Source: UBA12481 sp012523435 (GTDB lineage Bacteria > Bacteroidota > Bacteroidia > Bacteroidales > UBA12481). From it: 12,886 bases of DNA. The number at the start of each line of letters is the position of its first letter. The stretch's first letter is position 1. Of this stretch, positions 1-8,085 are shown piece by piece. The stretch lies in contig JAQUCP010000037.1 in assembly GCA_028686135.1 (NCBI GenBank), forward strand, positions 1 through 12,886, written 5' to 3'. A model generated the notes under the pieces. That model did not search any database. It had not been told where the DNA came from and was given only the letters and a program-made list of their open reading frames with translations. The translations under genes and the position numbers were made by a program.

Positions 1-165
1 GACGGCCTGTTCGACAACCTGGGAACCTCCACCTACTTCTGGGCTCCGTCAGTAGTGAAAACGGAAGGAATTTATTCACTGTTTTTCAGCTCGGAAGGTG
101 TCCATAAACAGGACGCCTCTGAGAAAACGGGTCAATCAATTCGTTGTATCAGGAGAGATGAATAA
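1..165 (+). CDS. FISUMP-domain protein, C-terminal fragment (5' end outside window)
   Basis: Frame 1 is open from the first base to a TAA at 163-165 and gives the last 54 residues of a protein. Seen: an N-terminal DGLFDNLGTSTYFWAPS stretch and a terminal GQSIRCIRRDE. This matches the end of the Fibrobacter succinogenes major paralogous domain (FISUMP, TIGR02145), which typically reads LGT..YFWSS... and closes with G(F/Y)SVRC(V/L)RD. These domains are common in secreted proteins and lipoproteins of Bacteroidota and Fibrobacter; their biochemical role is not known. The usual WSS is WAP here. The signal peptide and rest of the protein lie upstream of the window. The family call rests on a short tail and is moderately sure; the reading frame is nearly certain. 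Confidence 0.7.
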   Translation, partial: DGLFDNLGTSTYFWAPSVVKTEGIYSLFFSSEGVHKQDASEKTGQSIRCIRRDE

Positions 166-187
166 GTCGCTATAGCCGACTTTTATT
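164..187 (+). terminator. Possible intrinsic terminator overlapping the stop codon of the first gene
   Basis: AAGTCG (164-169) pairs with CGACTT (177-182) around a 7-base loop, and the 3' arm runs into the T-rich stretch TTTTATT (181-187). The 5' arm starts inside the TAA stop codon. The stem is only 6 bp, so termination may be partial. It also separates the upstream gene from the M16 promoter element at 187-194. Confidence 0.4.
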
Positions 188-194
188 ACCTTTG
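187..194 (+). promoter_or_regulatory. Bacteroidota-type -7 element for the M16 peptidase gene
   Basis: TACCTTTG is an exact match to the TAnnTTTG element recognised by the Bacteroidota primary sigma factor. It lies 44 bp before the ATG at 239, giving a leader of roughly 40 nt. No TTG -33 element is present at the usual distance (17-23 bp upstream); that position is taken up by the terminator-like hairpin. Confidence 0.5.
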
Positions 195-238
195 CTTGTC
201 TATTCCCAGTCATTTTTATTTCACCTAATCATTGAACC

Positions 239-3046
239 ATGTTAATTAGGAAACAGCTTATCTTGTTAAGCATCATGGCTATTATGGGCGTGTCGGCCTT
301 TCCTCAGGAGACTGCTCTGACCAACCCGCTACCAATGGACCCCACCGTCAGAACTGGCCGCTTGTCCAATGGACTCACTTATTACCTAAGACAAAACCCT
401 AAACCCGAAAAGAGATTGTTGTTACAACTGGCAGTCAATGCCGGATCTGTTAATGAGAATGACAGCCAGCAGGGCCTGGCCCACTTTGTTGAGCATATGT
501 GTTTTAACGGAACTAAGACTTGGAAAGGGAATGATCTGATCAACATGCTGGAATCCATGGGAGTACGTTTTGGCGATGGACTCAACGCCTATACCAGTTT
601 TGATCAGACAGTCTATATCCTTGAAATTCCGACAGATAACCCGGATCATATAGCTAATGGCTTTCGGGTGATCGAAGAGTGGGCTCACCAAGTTTCCATG
701 GAAGCTGATGAGATCGAAAAAGAACGGGGTGTTATCCTCGAAGAGTGGCGACTTGGCCTGGGTGCCTCCGAAAGGATGCGGGAGAAATATTTTCCCATCG
801 TTTTAAAAGGATCCAGATATGCCGAACGATACATCATCGGTAAGGAAGAGATCCTTCGAACCTTCCCGCACGATACCCTGCGTAGCTTCTACAATGCCTG
901 GTATCGCCCCGATAATATGGCTGTTATCGCTGTTGGAGATCTTGATGTTGATGAATTGGAAAGAAGGCTCAATAGCCATTTTGCAGCTATTCCAAAAGCG
1001 GAAGGTCCTCTCAACCGCATTGAGTACGACGTTCCGGATAACCAGGAGCCCCTGGTGAGCATCGTTACCGATCCAGAGGCGGGAGCCTATCAGGCAGTTG
1101 TTTACTTTAAACACCCAGCATATGAAGTCAAGAGTTATCGGGATTATCAACGTAAACTCTTCGAACAGATCTATACATCATTGTTGACCAAGCGATTAGC
1201 GGAATTATCCATCAAGCCGGAAGCTCCCTTCACCAGTGCTTCCGCATCTATTGGTTCTTTCTATAGCCGTCTGACAAACGCTTATAGCCTGTCGATCGCC
1301 GCTAAGGAAAACCAAATAGCCGAAAGCCTCAAGATGATTCTCGCCGAAAATGAGCGAGTCAGACAGTTTGGATTTACCCAAGCCGAACTCGACCGGGAGA
1401 AGAAAGCAATCATGACAAATCTGGAAAGTGCTGTTAAAGAGGCGGATAAATTAGAATCTGAAGTCTGGGCTTCCCGCTATATCAGTCATTTCCTGATCCA
1501 GAGTCCGGCGATGAATGCCGAGCAAACCCAGCAGGTTGTCATGGACCTCCTTCCAACCATCACCTTGGATGATCTGCATAATTTGGCGCGTGAACTGAAT
1601 ACAGAAGAGAATATCGTGGTACTGGCGGTCGCTCCGGAAAAAGAGGGAACTATCTTGCCAACAGAGTCGGAAATTATTGATCTGATTCGCTCTTCGCGGG
1701 GACAAAAACTGGAACCCTATGCTGATGAACTCACCGATGCTCCGCTACTTAGTAATCCTCCTCAGAGAGGGACTATTGTTAAACGCATTGAAAATGAACA
1801 AAATGGATGCACCGAGGTCACCTTTTCCAATGGTGCCATGGCCATCCTCAAACCTACCGATTTCAAGAATGATGAGATCAATTTCTCAGCTCATAGTTGG
1901 GGCGGACTCTCCCTGCTCGAAGATCAGGACTATCTAACAGGAACACTGGCGATGACTCTTTTGCAGCAGGGAGGATTGGGGCAATTCGATCAGCCAGCCC
2001 TGAGGAAAAAGCTGACAGGGACTCGAGCCAATGTCACTCCTGCCATTTCGGACGTTAGTGAGGGGTTGACAGGCTTCTCCAATGTCAAGGATTTCGAAAC
2101 GTTGCTCCAGCTGAATTATCTATGGTTCACCAGCCCCAGGAAAGACAAAGCTGCTTTTCAATCTACCGTTGAGCGACTGGAAACTACACTCAAGAATTTC
2201 ACAACCAATCCCCAGTACCTCTTCATGGACTCTATCAACAAGTTAGCCTATGGCGGACATCCACGGGCTATTGTGATACCTCCGGCTGATGAGCTCAAAA
2301 AAATCACCCTCGAACGGGTTTATGATATTGGACGTGAGCGATTTAGCGATGCATCCGATTTTAAATTCTTCTTCGTCGGCTCATTTAATACCGATGAGAT
2401 CTTACCTCTTCTTGAACTCTATATCGGTGGGCTGCCTTCACTTGGTCGCCCCGAAAGCGTACGTGATGTGACTCCGAAGCTTCTCGAAGGTCCGATCGAT
2501 GTCTCCCTGGCGCTCAACAGCGAGTATCAGAGCATGGTGCTGATGTACTTCAACGGTCAGTTCGAATTCACAGATAACGAAGAGGAGCTCTTCAAAATCA
2601 TGATGCAAACCATGAGTATCAAGCTCCGCGAACAGATGCGTGAGGAGCAGGGTGGTGTCTATGGGGTGAGCTTTCAGGAGAATCTGGCCCGGCGCCCGAG
2701 GCAGGAATTCACAATCCTGGCCAACTGGGGTTGCTCTCCCGAAACGGTGGAGACTCTGACTCAGACAGTTTTTGCCGAGATGGAGCGCATTAAGCTGGAA
2801 GGACCCTCCGAAACCGATCTGGCTAAGGTGCGGGAGACCCTGATAAAAGATTATGAAAAAAACATTCGCCAAAATGGATTCTGGATGGGATCCTTACAGG
2901 ATTATTACCTCAACGGCGAAAAAATTCGCAGTCTTGAAGAGTATAAGGCTATGATCGAATCAGTTACGGTTGAAGATATACGTGCTATTGCTCAAAAATA
3001 TCTCACCCCAGCCAAGTATATCAAAGGAGTGCTGATGCCCAAATGA
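239..3046 (+). CDS. Secreted M16 family zinc metallopeptidase (PqqL-like)
   Basis: This is a zinc-dependent endopeptidase of the pitrilysin/insulinase clan, expected in the periplasm or outer envelope, where such enzymes cut short peptides or unfolded protein. Seen: a signal peptide (residues 1-20, likely cut after VSA). The inverted zinc motif HxxEH is H82-F-V-E85-H86. A downstream ERGVILEE stretch offers E169 as third zinc ligand and E162 as its conserved companion. In the C-terminal half, residues about 794-812 hold the Arg/Tyr segment (LREQMREEQGGVYGVSF) that in this family contacts substrate. At 935 residues it matches the full two-half, four-domain single-chain form (E. coli PqqL is about the same size), so it is complete and looks active. 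The lipoprotein gene starts 28 bp downstream and is probably co-transcribed. The substrate is unknown and no PQQ synthesis genes are nearby. Confidence 0.93.
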   Translation: MLIRKQLILLSIMAIMGVSAFPQETALTNPLPMDPTVRTGRLSNGLTYYLRQNPKPEKRLLLQLAVNAGSVNENDSQQGLAHFVEHMCFNGTKTWKGNDLINMLESMGVRFGDGLNAYTSFDQTVYILEIPTDNPDHIANGFRVIEEWAHQVSMEADEIEKERGVILEEWRLGLGASERMREKYFPIVLKGSRYAERYIIGKEEILRTFPHDTLRSFYNAWYRPDNMAVIAVGDLDVDELERRLNSHFAAIPKAEGPLNRIEYDVPDNQEPLVSIVTDPEAGAYQAVVYFKHPAYEVKSYRDYQRKLFEQIYTSLLTKRLAELSIKPEAPFTSASASIGSFYSRLTNAYSLSIAAKENQIAESLKMILAENERVRQFGFTQAELDREKKAIMTNLESAVKEADKLESEVWASRYISHFLIQSPAMNAEQTQQVVMDLLPTITLDDLHNLARELNTEENIVVLAVAPEKEGTILPTESEIIDLIRSSRGQKLEPYADELTDAPLLSNPPQRGTIVKRIENEQNGCTEVTFSNGAMAILKPTDFKNDEINFSAHSWGGLSLLEDQDYLTGTLAMTLLQQGGLGQFDQPALRKKLTGTRANVTPAISDVSEGLTGFSNVKDFETLLQLNYLWFTSPRKDKAAFQSTVERLETTLKNFTTNPQYLFMDSINKLAYGGHPRAIVIPPADELKKITLERVYDIGRERFSDASDFKFFFVGSFNTDEILPLLELYIGGLPSLGRPESVRDVTPKLLEGPIDVSLALNSEYQSMVLMYFNGQFEFTDNEEELFKIMMQTMSIKLREQMREEQGGVYGVSFQENLARRPRQEFTILANWGCSPETVETLTQTVFAEMERIKLEGPSETDLAKVRETLIKDYEKNIRQNGFWMGSLQDYYLNGEKIRSLEEYKAMIESVTVEDIRAIAQKYLTPAKYIKGVLMPK

Positions 3047-3074
3047 TTAGGCTGGATGCCCCTATAGCTTACTG

Positions 3075-4955
3075 ATGAAACGGCTGTTTTTGGCTTTTAC
3101 CTTGCTGGCCCTGGCGATCGGCATGGCAGGCGGGATCACCAGCTGCAACAATCGCCAACCGGACGCGTTGCGGGATCAGTCACAAGAATCAGCCAAAGAA
3201 CAGGATGAAACACCTGGTTGTGAAGATATAGCCGGACTTTATGCCCTCCTGGTCTCACCCCGGAATCCTGCACCAGGCAAATCTTTCCGGATTTTGGCTG
3301 TTGGCGATGGGGCGATCCGCTCGGCTCGGCTCCAACTAGTTGGCGGGGAAATTAATCAAGTTATCCCTACAGTTAAGGAGGGCACCGGACCTCCGTGTTG
3401 GGTATGGGCAGAAGCTACTGTTCCGGTTGAGGGTTTATTTGAAGTTTCTATCGAGCTGAAGGGTAGGCAGTTAGCTCGATACGAGATCGAGGTGTCATCC
3501 CAACCGGAGCCGATTCAGCCGGGTACGGTTGTCTGGAAAACGAAGCAAGGGTGGGATGGTGAAATGGAGCTGTTTTTTTCGGCCTGGATCGCGGCGCTGT
3601 TTCATAATGCGGCCGAAGGAATCTCCTGGACAGCATTACACGAGGTCACCCAGTCGCCACGTAACAACTTTCTTCACAACCATTTGGGATTATTGGAGGA
3701 TGAGGCTGCCGCGCGGCCAACGGTCGTGATGGAACCTGATTGTGCCGATAATCCCTATTTTCTGCGTGCTTATTTCGCATGGAAGATGGGTTTACCCTTT
3801 GGGTATCACGAAGCCGACCGCGGATGGCTGGGAAAAGCGCCGCAGACTGGCCGTTGGATTACCAATGAAACCCCAGCCACAAATCAGAATCCGGTTTTGA
3901 CTTATAATGCCTTTTTGCGTCGGGTGATGAATGGAGTTCATTCCGGATCAGCGAGGACAGCCCTCAGCAATGAACGATCAGATTATTACCCGGTACCTCT
4001 CATGCGGGCGAGCTTGCGCCCCGGGGTGGTCTTTGCCGATCCCTACGGGCATACCTTCGTTTTGGTGAGATGGATTGCCCAAACCCGTGACCAACCCGGA
4101 ACCCTGCTGGCTGTTGATGCTCAGCCCGATGGCACCGTAGCGGTGAAGCGTTTTTGGAAAGGTAACTTTCTGTTCAACACCCATGAGGTGGTGGGAGAGC
4201 CCGGCTTTAAAGCTTTCAGGCCGATCGTGGTGGACGAGGGGGCTCTTCATCTGCTTACATCCGGCGAGATCGACAGCCTATCGGGGATCTCCTCATTTTC
4301 TCTTCAACAGAAAAGTCTTCCTGCTGATGTTTTTTACCGGACCATGGAGCGGATTATCAGCCCTAAACCGATGGACCCCGAAATGGTCCTCCTGGATCTG
4401 ATCCGGGCCCTCCATGAGCAACTTCTAGCGCGTGTGCAGTCCGTTGCCAACGGAGAGAAGTACCTCCAGAGCCACCTCGACACCGTGATCCCGATGCCGG
4501 GCCGTGAAGCGGGGGTCTTTCTGGCGGGGGGAGCGTGGGAGGATTTCTCTACCCCCAACCGCGACCTCCGACTGCTGATCGCCATGGATGCTGTGCTGGG
4601 ATTCCCCGAACAGGTACGACAGTTCCCGGAGGATTTTAGAGTTGGTAAAATGGCTAATATAGAGCGGGTTGTCACTGGTTTGAGACAGACCATCTCAAGG
4701 AAAACAGCTGATCTGTCGATCACCTATCAGCGAAGCGATAGTTCCGACTGGACCCTCACCCTGGCCACCATTCTGGCTCGACGGGAAGCATTTGAAATGG
4801 CCTACAATCCAAACGATTGTGTGGAGATTCGATGGGGTGCACCCGAAGGTAGCGATGAATACTCAACCGCTCGCCGGAAAGCTCCGGCCAGTCAGCGTAG
4901 TACCATGCTGAAAGTGCGAGGATGGTTCCAGAAAAGACTGCATCCCCCAACCTAG
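3075..4955 (+). CDS. Lipoprotein of unrecognised family with candidate Cys-His-Asp (papain/transglutaminase-like) core
   Basis: I do not recognise a named family. Seen: a lipoprotein signal with lipobox ITSC (C24) followed by NN rather than acidic residues, then a hydrophilic spacer (27-48). Residues 52-141 look like a beta-sandwich and contain a GPPCWVWAEA stretch. A mixed domain (about 160-385) holds EPDCADNPYFLRAYFAWKMG (C223), DPYGHTFVLVRW (H326) and LLAVDAQPDG (D348). The order and spacing Cys-helix, His-strand, Asp-strand resemble NlpC/P60, papain-like or transglutaminase-like enzymes. The C-terminal part (390-626) is mostly helical and ends in a basic tail (EIRWGAPEGSDEY...RRKAPASQRS). 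Inferred: an envelope hydrolase or transpeptidase-like protein, or an inactive relative. It lies 28 bp after the M16 peptidase, likely in the same operon, and converges with the GH92 gene. The reading frame is certain; function is open. Confidence 0.8.
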   Translation: MKRLFLAFTLLALAIGMAGGITSCNNRQPDALRDQSQESAKEQDETPGCEDIAGLYALLVSPRNPAPGKSFRILAVGDGAIRSARLQLVGGEINQVIPTVKEGTGPPCWVWAEATVPVEGLFEVSIELKGRQLARYEIEVSSQPEPIQPGTVVWKTKQGWDGEMELFFSAWIAALFHNAAEGISWTALHEVTQSPRNNFLHNHLGLLEDEAAARPTVVMEPDCADNPYFLRAYFAWKMGLPFGYHEADRGWLGKAPQTGRWITNETPATNQNPVLTYNAFLRRVMNGVHSGSARTALSNERSDYYPVPLMRASLRPGVVFADPYGHTFVLVRWIAQTRDQPGTLLAVDAQPDGTVAVKRFWKGNFLFNTHEVVGEPGFKAFRPIVVDEGALHLLTSGEIDSLSGISSFSLQQKSLPADVFYRTMERIISPKPMDPEMVLLDLIRALHEQLLARVQSVANGEKYLQSHLDTVIPMPGREAGVFLAGGAWEDFSTPNRDLRLLIAMDAVLGFPEQVRQFPEDFRVGKMANIERVVTGLRQTISRKTADLSITYQRSDSSDWTLTLATILARREAFEMAYNPNDCVEIRWGAPEGSDEYSTARRKAPASQRSTMLKVRGWFQKRLHPPT

Positions 4956-4974
4956 CGGATGGGGTAATCCATTG

Positions 4975-7206
4975 TCAGTTGCTGGTTTTCAGCGGCCTGC
5001 TCCCTAAATCTAGGAGGATGGTGCCACCATCAGCGATCGCCGCATGACTGAAGCGCAGATTGCCGGCGGCTTCACCATTGACGGTGACTCCATGCACATA
5101 TTTATTTTGTGCGCTGACACCTGGAGCCTTGATTACCAGTTCTTTGCCTTTACCCAGCGTAATGGTCACCTCCTCAAACAGCGGACTGCCAATGACGTAC
5201 TCCGGTCGACCGGGAGTCATTGGATAAAATCCCATGGCAGAGAATACATACCACGAGGAGAGTCCTCCGCCATCCTCATCACCGCAGATCCCCATCACAT
5301 CGTTACGGAACCAGGCATCCATCAGTTGACGAATCCGGTGCTGGGTTTTCCAGGGCTCCCCGGCATAAACATAGAGGTAAGGTACATGGAATCCGGGCTC
5401 GTTGCCCATCACAAACTGACCAACCAACCCGGTGGCATCCGGCTGCTCCTTAAAGGTCCCCCACTTGGCATACCCGGTTAATGACTCCTCAAATAGCTGA
5501 TCGAGACGTGAAACAAATGCCTCTCGACCGCCCATCAGCGTGATCAAATTATCGATATCGTGCGGAACGAACCAGCTGTAATTCCATGAATTAACCTCGG
5601 CAAAATACTCCCGGCAGCCTGGCCCTTCGGATGTTTTCGGGTCGAACGGCTCCACCCAGCTGCCATCGGCCTTCCGGGGCGACATAAAACCAGTTTCCGG
5701 ATTGAATACGTTTTGGTAGTTTTTGGCGCGAGCCAGCAATACATCCCGGTCTTCGATATGGTTTAACTCATTAGCCAGTTGTGCCAGGCACCAATCATCA
5801 TAGGCGTGCTCGAGTGTCACGGCTACAGCCTGACGCTTTTCAAACGTCGCTACCTCTTTCACGGTTTCCGGTTCACCCGGCGCCAGCGCCGGAAACCAGC
5901 CTTTCTCCCGGTAAAAACGGTCAAGCTCCGTCGCTGGTCCCTCCTGCCATGGAATCATGGTGCCTTCCATAGCATTCTTCCTAAGTAACTTATAGGCGCG
6001 TGGCAGATCAAACCCCCGGATACCCTTCATCCAGGCATCCGCGATGATGGCCGCCTGATGATGCCCGATCATACATTTGGCATCCCCGGTAATCTGCGGG
6101 AAGGTTGGCATCCAGCCGCTCTGCTCGCCCATCAGAATATAAGATTTAATCATATCAGCCTCGCGGTCGGGACTGATGAGAAATCGCAATGGATGCAGCG
6201 TGCGAAAGGTGTCCCAACTCCAGTCATCGACATAAACATTGTGGGTAGTCTTGTTGTTCTTTTTGTTGTAGGCGCTGTAGTATCGGCCATTTTCATTGAT
6301 GTTCACCATTCGCTCCATACTCCGGTATAACGCCGTGTAAAAGGTCACCTGTTGATCATGCGTCCCTCCTTTGATCCTGATCTTGCCCAATTCGGCATTC
6401 CAGGCATTACGCCCGTCACGAATGGTTTTGTTGAAATCCCAGCCAGGAATCTCCTGGATCAGGCTTCTCGCTGCTTGTGTTTGATTAACCCAGGATATGC
6501 CGTAATTCATTTTGACCTGTTCTGAACCGCTGAAAGCGACGAAGTATCTGATTCCCTTACCTTTAGTCTTTTTCTTTTCAACAATGTTGCCATCTTCATC
6601 GACATAACCTGATTGTTTTACCGGTCGGTTGAACCAGATATTGACATGCTGGGTAGCGCCTTTGACCGACTCCTCGCCGATCAAATTTTGATTACCCTTC
6701 AGGTTAAAAGTTCCATCTTCGATTGTTTGGAACACCAGAACTAACTCCTTAGTGGATTCAGGGCTGAACTGAAAGAATCCGCATCGTTCTGTGGGAGCAA
6801 AATCAACGGTTATGTAACCATTGTCCAGGAGGACCTGGTAATGGTAGGGCGTAACCTTTTCAAAATCACGATCGAAGCTGCTGCTAAGATCAGACTTGGT
6901 TACCTGATTTATCCCACTGACCGGCATAACAGTAATGACTGCTCTTCCACGATGTTCCGGGCGGTTCAGGGGAAATCCGTATATCCGGCCAGCTAGGTAG
7001 GAGTCGGGGATACCCGGACTAGTCACGGGATAAAAGCGGAGCATTCCGTAGGGGCGATGCACTGTTGGGAACGTTGGCATGAGCACGTGGGCAATGCCAC
7101 CAATGTGTGGGTTGACGAGATCAACCGGATTAGAAGGTTCCTGGGCAGTGAGTGAAAACGGGAGAATGAGGGCCGGAATCAGGGCCAAAATGATGTTGCG
7201 CAACAT
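4975..7206 (-). CDS. GH92 family glycosidase (alpha-mannosidase-like), secreted
   Basis: GH92 enzymes are calcium-dependent, inverting exo-alpha-mannosidases that trim host or microbial mannans and N-glycans. Seen: a signal peptide (1-21, cut near LTA|QEP), the N-terminal VDLVNPHIG start, then the catalytic barrel landmarks DDWSWDTFRTLHPL (327-340), CMIGHHQAAIIADAWMKGIRGFD (378-400), EHAYDDWCLAQ (466-476), EVNSWNYSWFVPHD (537-550), GNEPGFHVPYLY (601-612) and GDEDGGGLSSWYVFSAMGFYP (642-662). Conserved acids E537, E603, D643 and D645 are candidates for acid, base and calcium roles; exact assignment needs a structure. Its 743 residues are full length. Several signatures differ from common forms: GNEPSHH is GNEPGFH, and the usual N-terminal GHTFPGATVPFGM-type segment is MPTFPTVHRPYGM. 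No SusC/SusD partners are adjacent. Specificity is therefore not safe to assign beyond GH92. Confidence 0.92.
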   Translation of the reverse strand: MLRNIILALIPALILPFSLTAQEPSNPVDLVNPHIGGIAHVLMPTFPTVHRPYGMLRFYPVTSPGIPDSYLAGRIYGFPLNRPEHRGRAVITVMPVSGINQVTKSDLSSSFDRDFEKVTPYHYQVLLDNGYITVDFAPTERCGFFQFSPESTKELVLVFQTIEDGTFNLKGNQNLIGEESVKGATQHVNIWFNRPVKQSGYVDEDGNIVEKKKTKGKGIRYFVAFSGSEQVKMNYGISWVNQTQAARSLIQEIPGWDFNKTIRDGRNAWNAELGKIRIKGGTHDQQVTFYTALYRSMERMVNINENGRYYSAYNKKNNKTTHNVYVDDWSWDTFRTLHPLRFLISPDREADMIKSYILMGEQSGWMPTFPQITGDAKCMIGHHQAAIIADAWMKGIRGFDLPRAYKLLRKNAMEGTMIPWQEGPATELDRFYREKGWFPALAPGEPETVKEVATFEKRQAVAVTLEHAYDDWCLAQLANELNHIEDRDVLLARAKNYQNVFNPETGFMSPRKADGSWVEPFDPKTSEGPGCREYFAEVNSWNYSWFVPHDIDNLITLMGGREAFVSRLDQLFEESLTGYAKWGTFKEQPDATGLVGQFVMGNEPGFHVPYLYVYAGEPWKTQHRIRQLMDAWFRNDVMGICGDEDGGGLSSWYVFSAMGFYPMTPGRPEYVIGSPLFEEVTITLGKGKELVIKAPGVSAQNKYVHGVTVNGEAAGNLRFSHAAIADGGTILLDLGSRPLKTSN

Positions 7207-7225
7207 GTCAAGAAAATTTTGGGAT

Positions 7226-7233
7226 CAAAGATA
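7226..7233 (-). promoter_or_regulatory. Bacteroidota-type -7 element for the GH92 gene
   Basis: On the minus strand this reads TATCTTTG, an exact TAnnTTTG match, 19 bp before the GH92 ATG (leader of about 12-15 nt). No clear TTG -33 element lies 17-23 bp upstream. It suggests GH92 can be transcribed separately from the lysoplasmalogenase gene 108 bp upstream on the same strand. Confidence 0.5.
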
Positions 7234-7314
7234 CAGCTTCTGGCGGCTTTTCCAGTGTCCATTTTGCTCCTCTTCCGGCGGATCTTCCTCTCTGATAGCA
7301 TCTCATCCAAAACA

Positions 7315-7986
7315 TCAACTTTTCATGATGCCCCTCAGAATGAGGTATTGGGCTGCTATGTAGGAGATCATGATGATGAGGGCATCACCGGGGATCGGCG
7401 CAATAAACTTGGTGTAGGCCAAAAGACTATCCGATAAGACGAAAAGCAATGCTCCGCCAAAGGTGAGCCAGAACCGGCGCCACTGCGTTAGCTCCCATCG
7501 ATTCAGGGCGGCGACAGCCATTCCGATCAGCGAAATCGCATAAATGAGAACAACCGGCTTCATCGCTCCCTCCAGTCCGGGCCTGACAAGTAGATATATG
7601 AAAAGGAGATAGGCTAGAAATGGCAGAAGCCAGGCTGGCTTACGTTTGATATACCCCTGGCCTTTCCCTTTGCCGTAATGAAGAAAGGTGAGGATGAAAA
7701 ATACCTGAGACACAAAAAATCCTCCAACCCCGGCAAAGAAAAACAGATCGTTTTTCCAGGCAAACATCATGAAAAGGTCGCCAATCCAGGAGAACGCAAA
7801 AGCACTCAACACCATCCATCGGTATGGGGCTTTACGGCAGTTGATCATAAAGTAAAAGGCAATCCAGAGGAGGATAAAAGGTTTGCCGATATACTCATAC
7901 AGACGTTCCCCGGACCAGGAGCTATAAAGCTGAAGTCCAACGAATAGGAGGAAAGGGAGGTGCAGGAGCAGGTTTCTCTTTTTCAT
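7315..7986 (-). CDS. YhhN/TMEM86 family membrane protein, probable lysoplasmalogenase
   Basis: Family members hydrolyse the vinyl-ether bond of lysoplasmalogens (shown for TMEM86B and for a Legionella homologue), releasing a fatty aldehyde and a glycerophospho compound at the membrane. Seen: 223 residues with about seven to eight hydrophobic segments, the usual size. Family landmarks are GKPFILLW (35-42), FSWIGDLFMMF (65-75, with conserved D70), GGFFVSQVFFILTFLHY (88-104), VLIYAISLIGMAVAA (146-160), GGALLFVLSDSLLAYTKF (177-194, with conserved D186) and YIAAQYLILRG (209-219). The start is ATG at 7986; the next Met (residue 48) would remove the first membrane segment. A TTG-N17-TATCTTTA promoter lies immediately upstream, so the message may be almost leaderless. 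GH92 lies 108 bp downstream. Family assignment is firm; the substrate is inferred. Confidence 0.88.
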   Translation of the reverse strand: MKKRNLLLHLPFLLFVGLQLYSSWSGERLYEYIGKPFILLWIAFYFMINCRKAPYRWMVLSAFAFSWIGDLFMMFAWKNDLFFFAGVGGFFVSQVFFILTFLHYGKGKGQGYIKRKPAWLLPFLAYLLFIYLLVRPGLEGAMKPVVLIYAISLIGMAVAALNRWELTQWRRFWLTFGGALLFVLSDSLLAYTKFIAPIPGDALIIMISYIAAQYLILRGIMKS

Positions 7987-7990
7987 CCCG

Positions 7991-8018
7991 TAAAGATAGA
8001 GAAATAAGGTTGTTGCAA
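7991..8018 (-). promoter_or_regulatory. Candidate promoter for the lysoplasmalogenase-like gene
   Basis: On the minus strand a TTG (8016-8018) is separated by 17 bp from TATCTTTA (7998-7991), one mismatch from the TTG-N17-23-TAnnTTTG consensus. The -7 element ends 4 bp before the ATG at 7986, so transcription would begin at or within a few bases of the start codon. Confidence 0.45.
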
Positions 8019-8021
8019 TCT

Positions 8022-8063
8022 AAAAAAAAGATCCCGCCAGAAGAGTCTTCTGACGGGATCTTT
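8022..8063 (-). terminator. Strong intrinsic terminator of the DUF1573 gene
   Basis: AAAGATCCCG (8027-8036) pairs with CGGGATCTTT (8054-8063) and CAGAAG (8038-8043) with CTTCTG (8047-8052), with one C/A mismatch between the two stem parts and a 3-base AGT loop. Read on the minus strand the hairpin is followed by a run of eight T. It starts 22 bp after the DUF1573 stop codon, and insulates the lysoplasmalogenase gene from it. Confidence 0.93.
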
Positions 8064-8085
8064 ACAAACACCTGTTTCGAAATAT

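Noticed and set aside
2438..2872. 144-codon reverse open frame inside the M16 gene
   Set aside because: It lies antisense to a conserved peptidase segment, has no recognisable domain or promoter, and is explained by the codon use of the real gene.
4942..4967. CCCCA ... TGGGG inverted repeat between the convergent lipoprotein and GH92 genes, as a shared terminator
   Set aside because: Only 5 bp of stem around a 10-base loop and no T-run on either strand; too weak to call.
5044..5481. 145-codon forward open frame inside the GH92 gene
   Set aside because: Antisense shadow of the conserved GH92 C-terminal barrel, with no family features.
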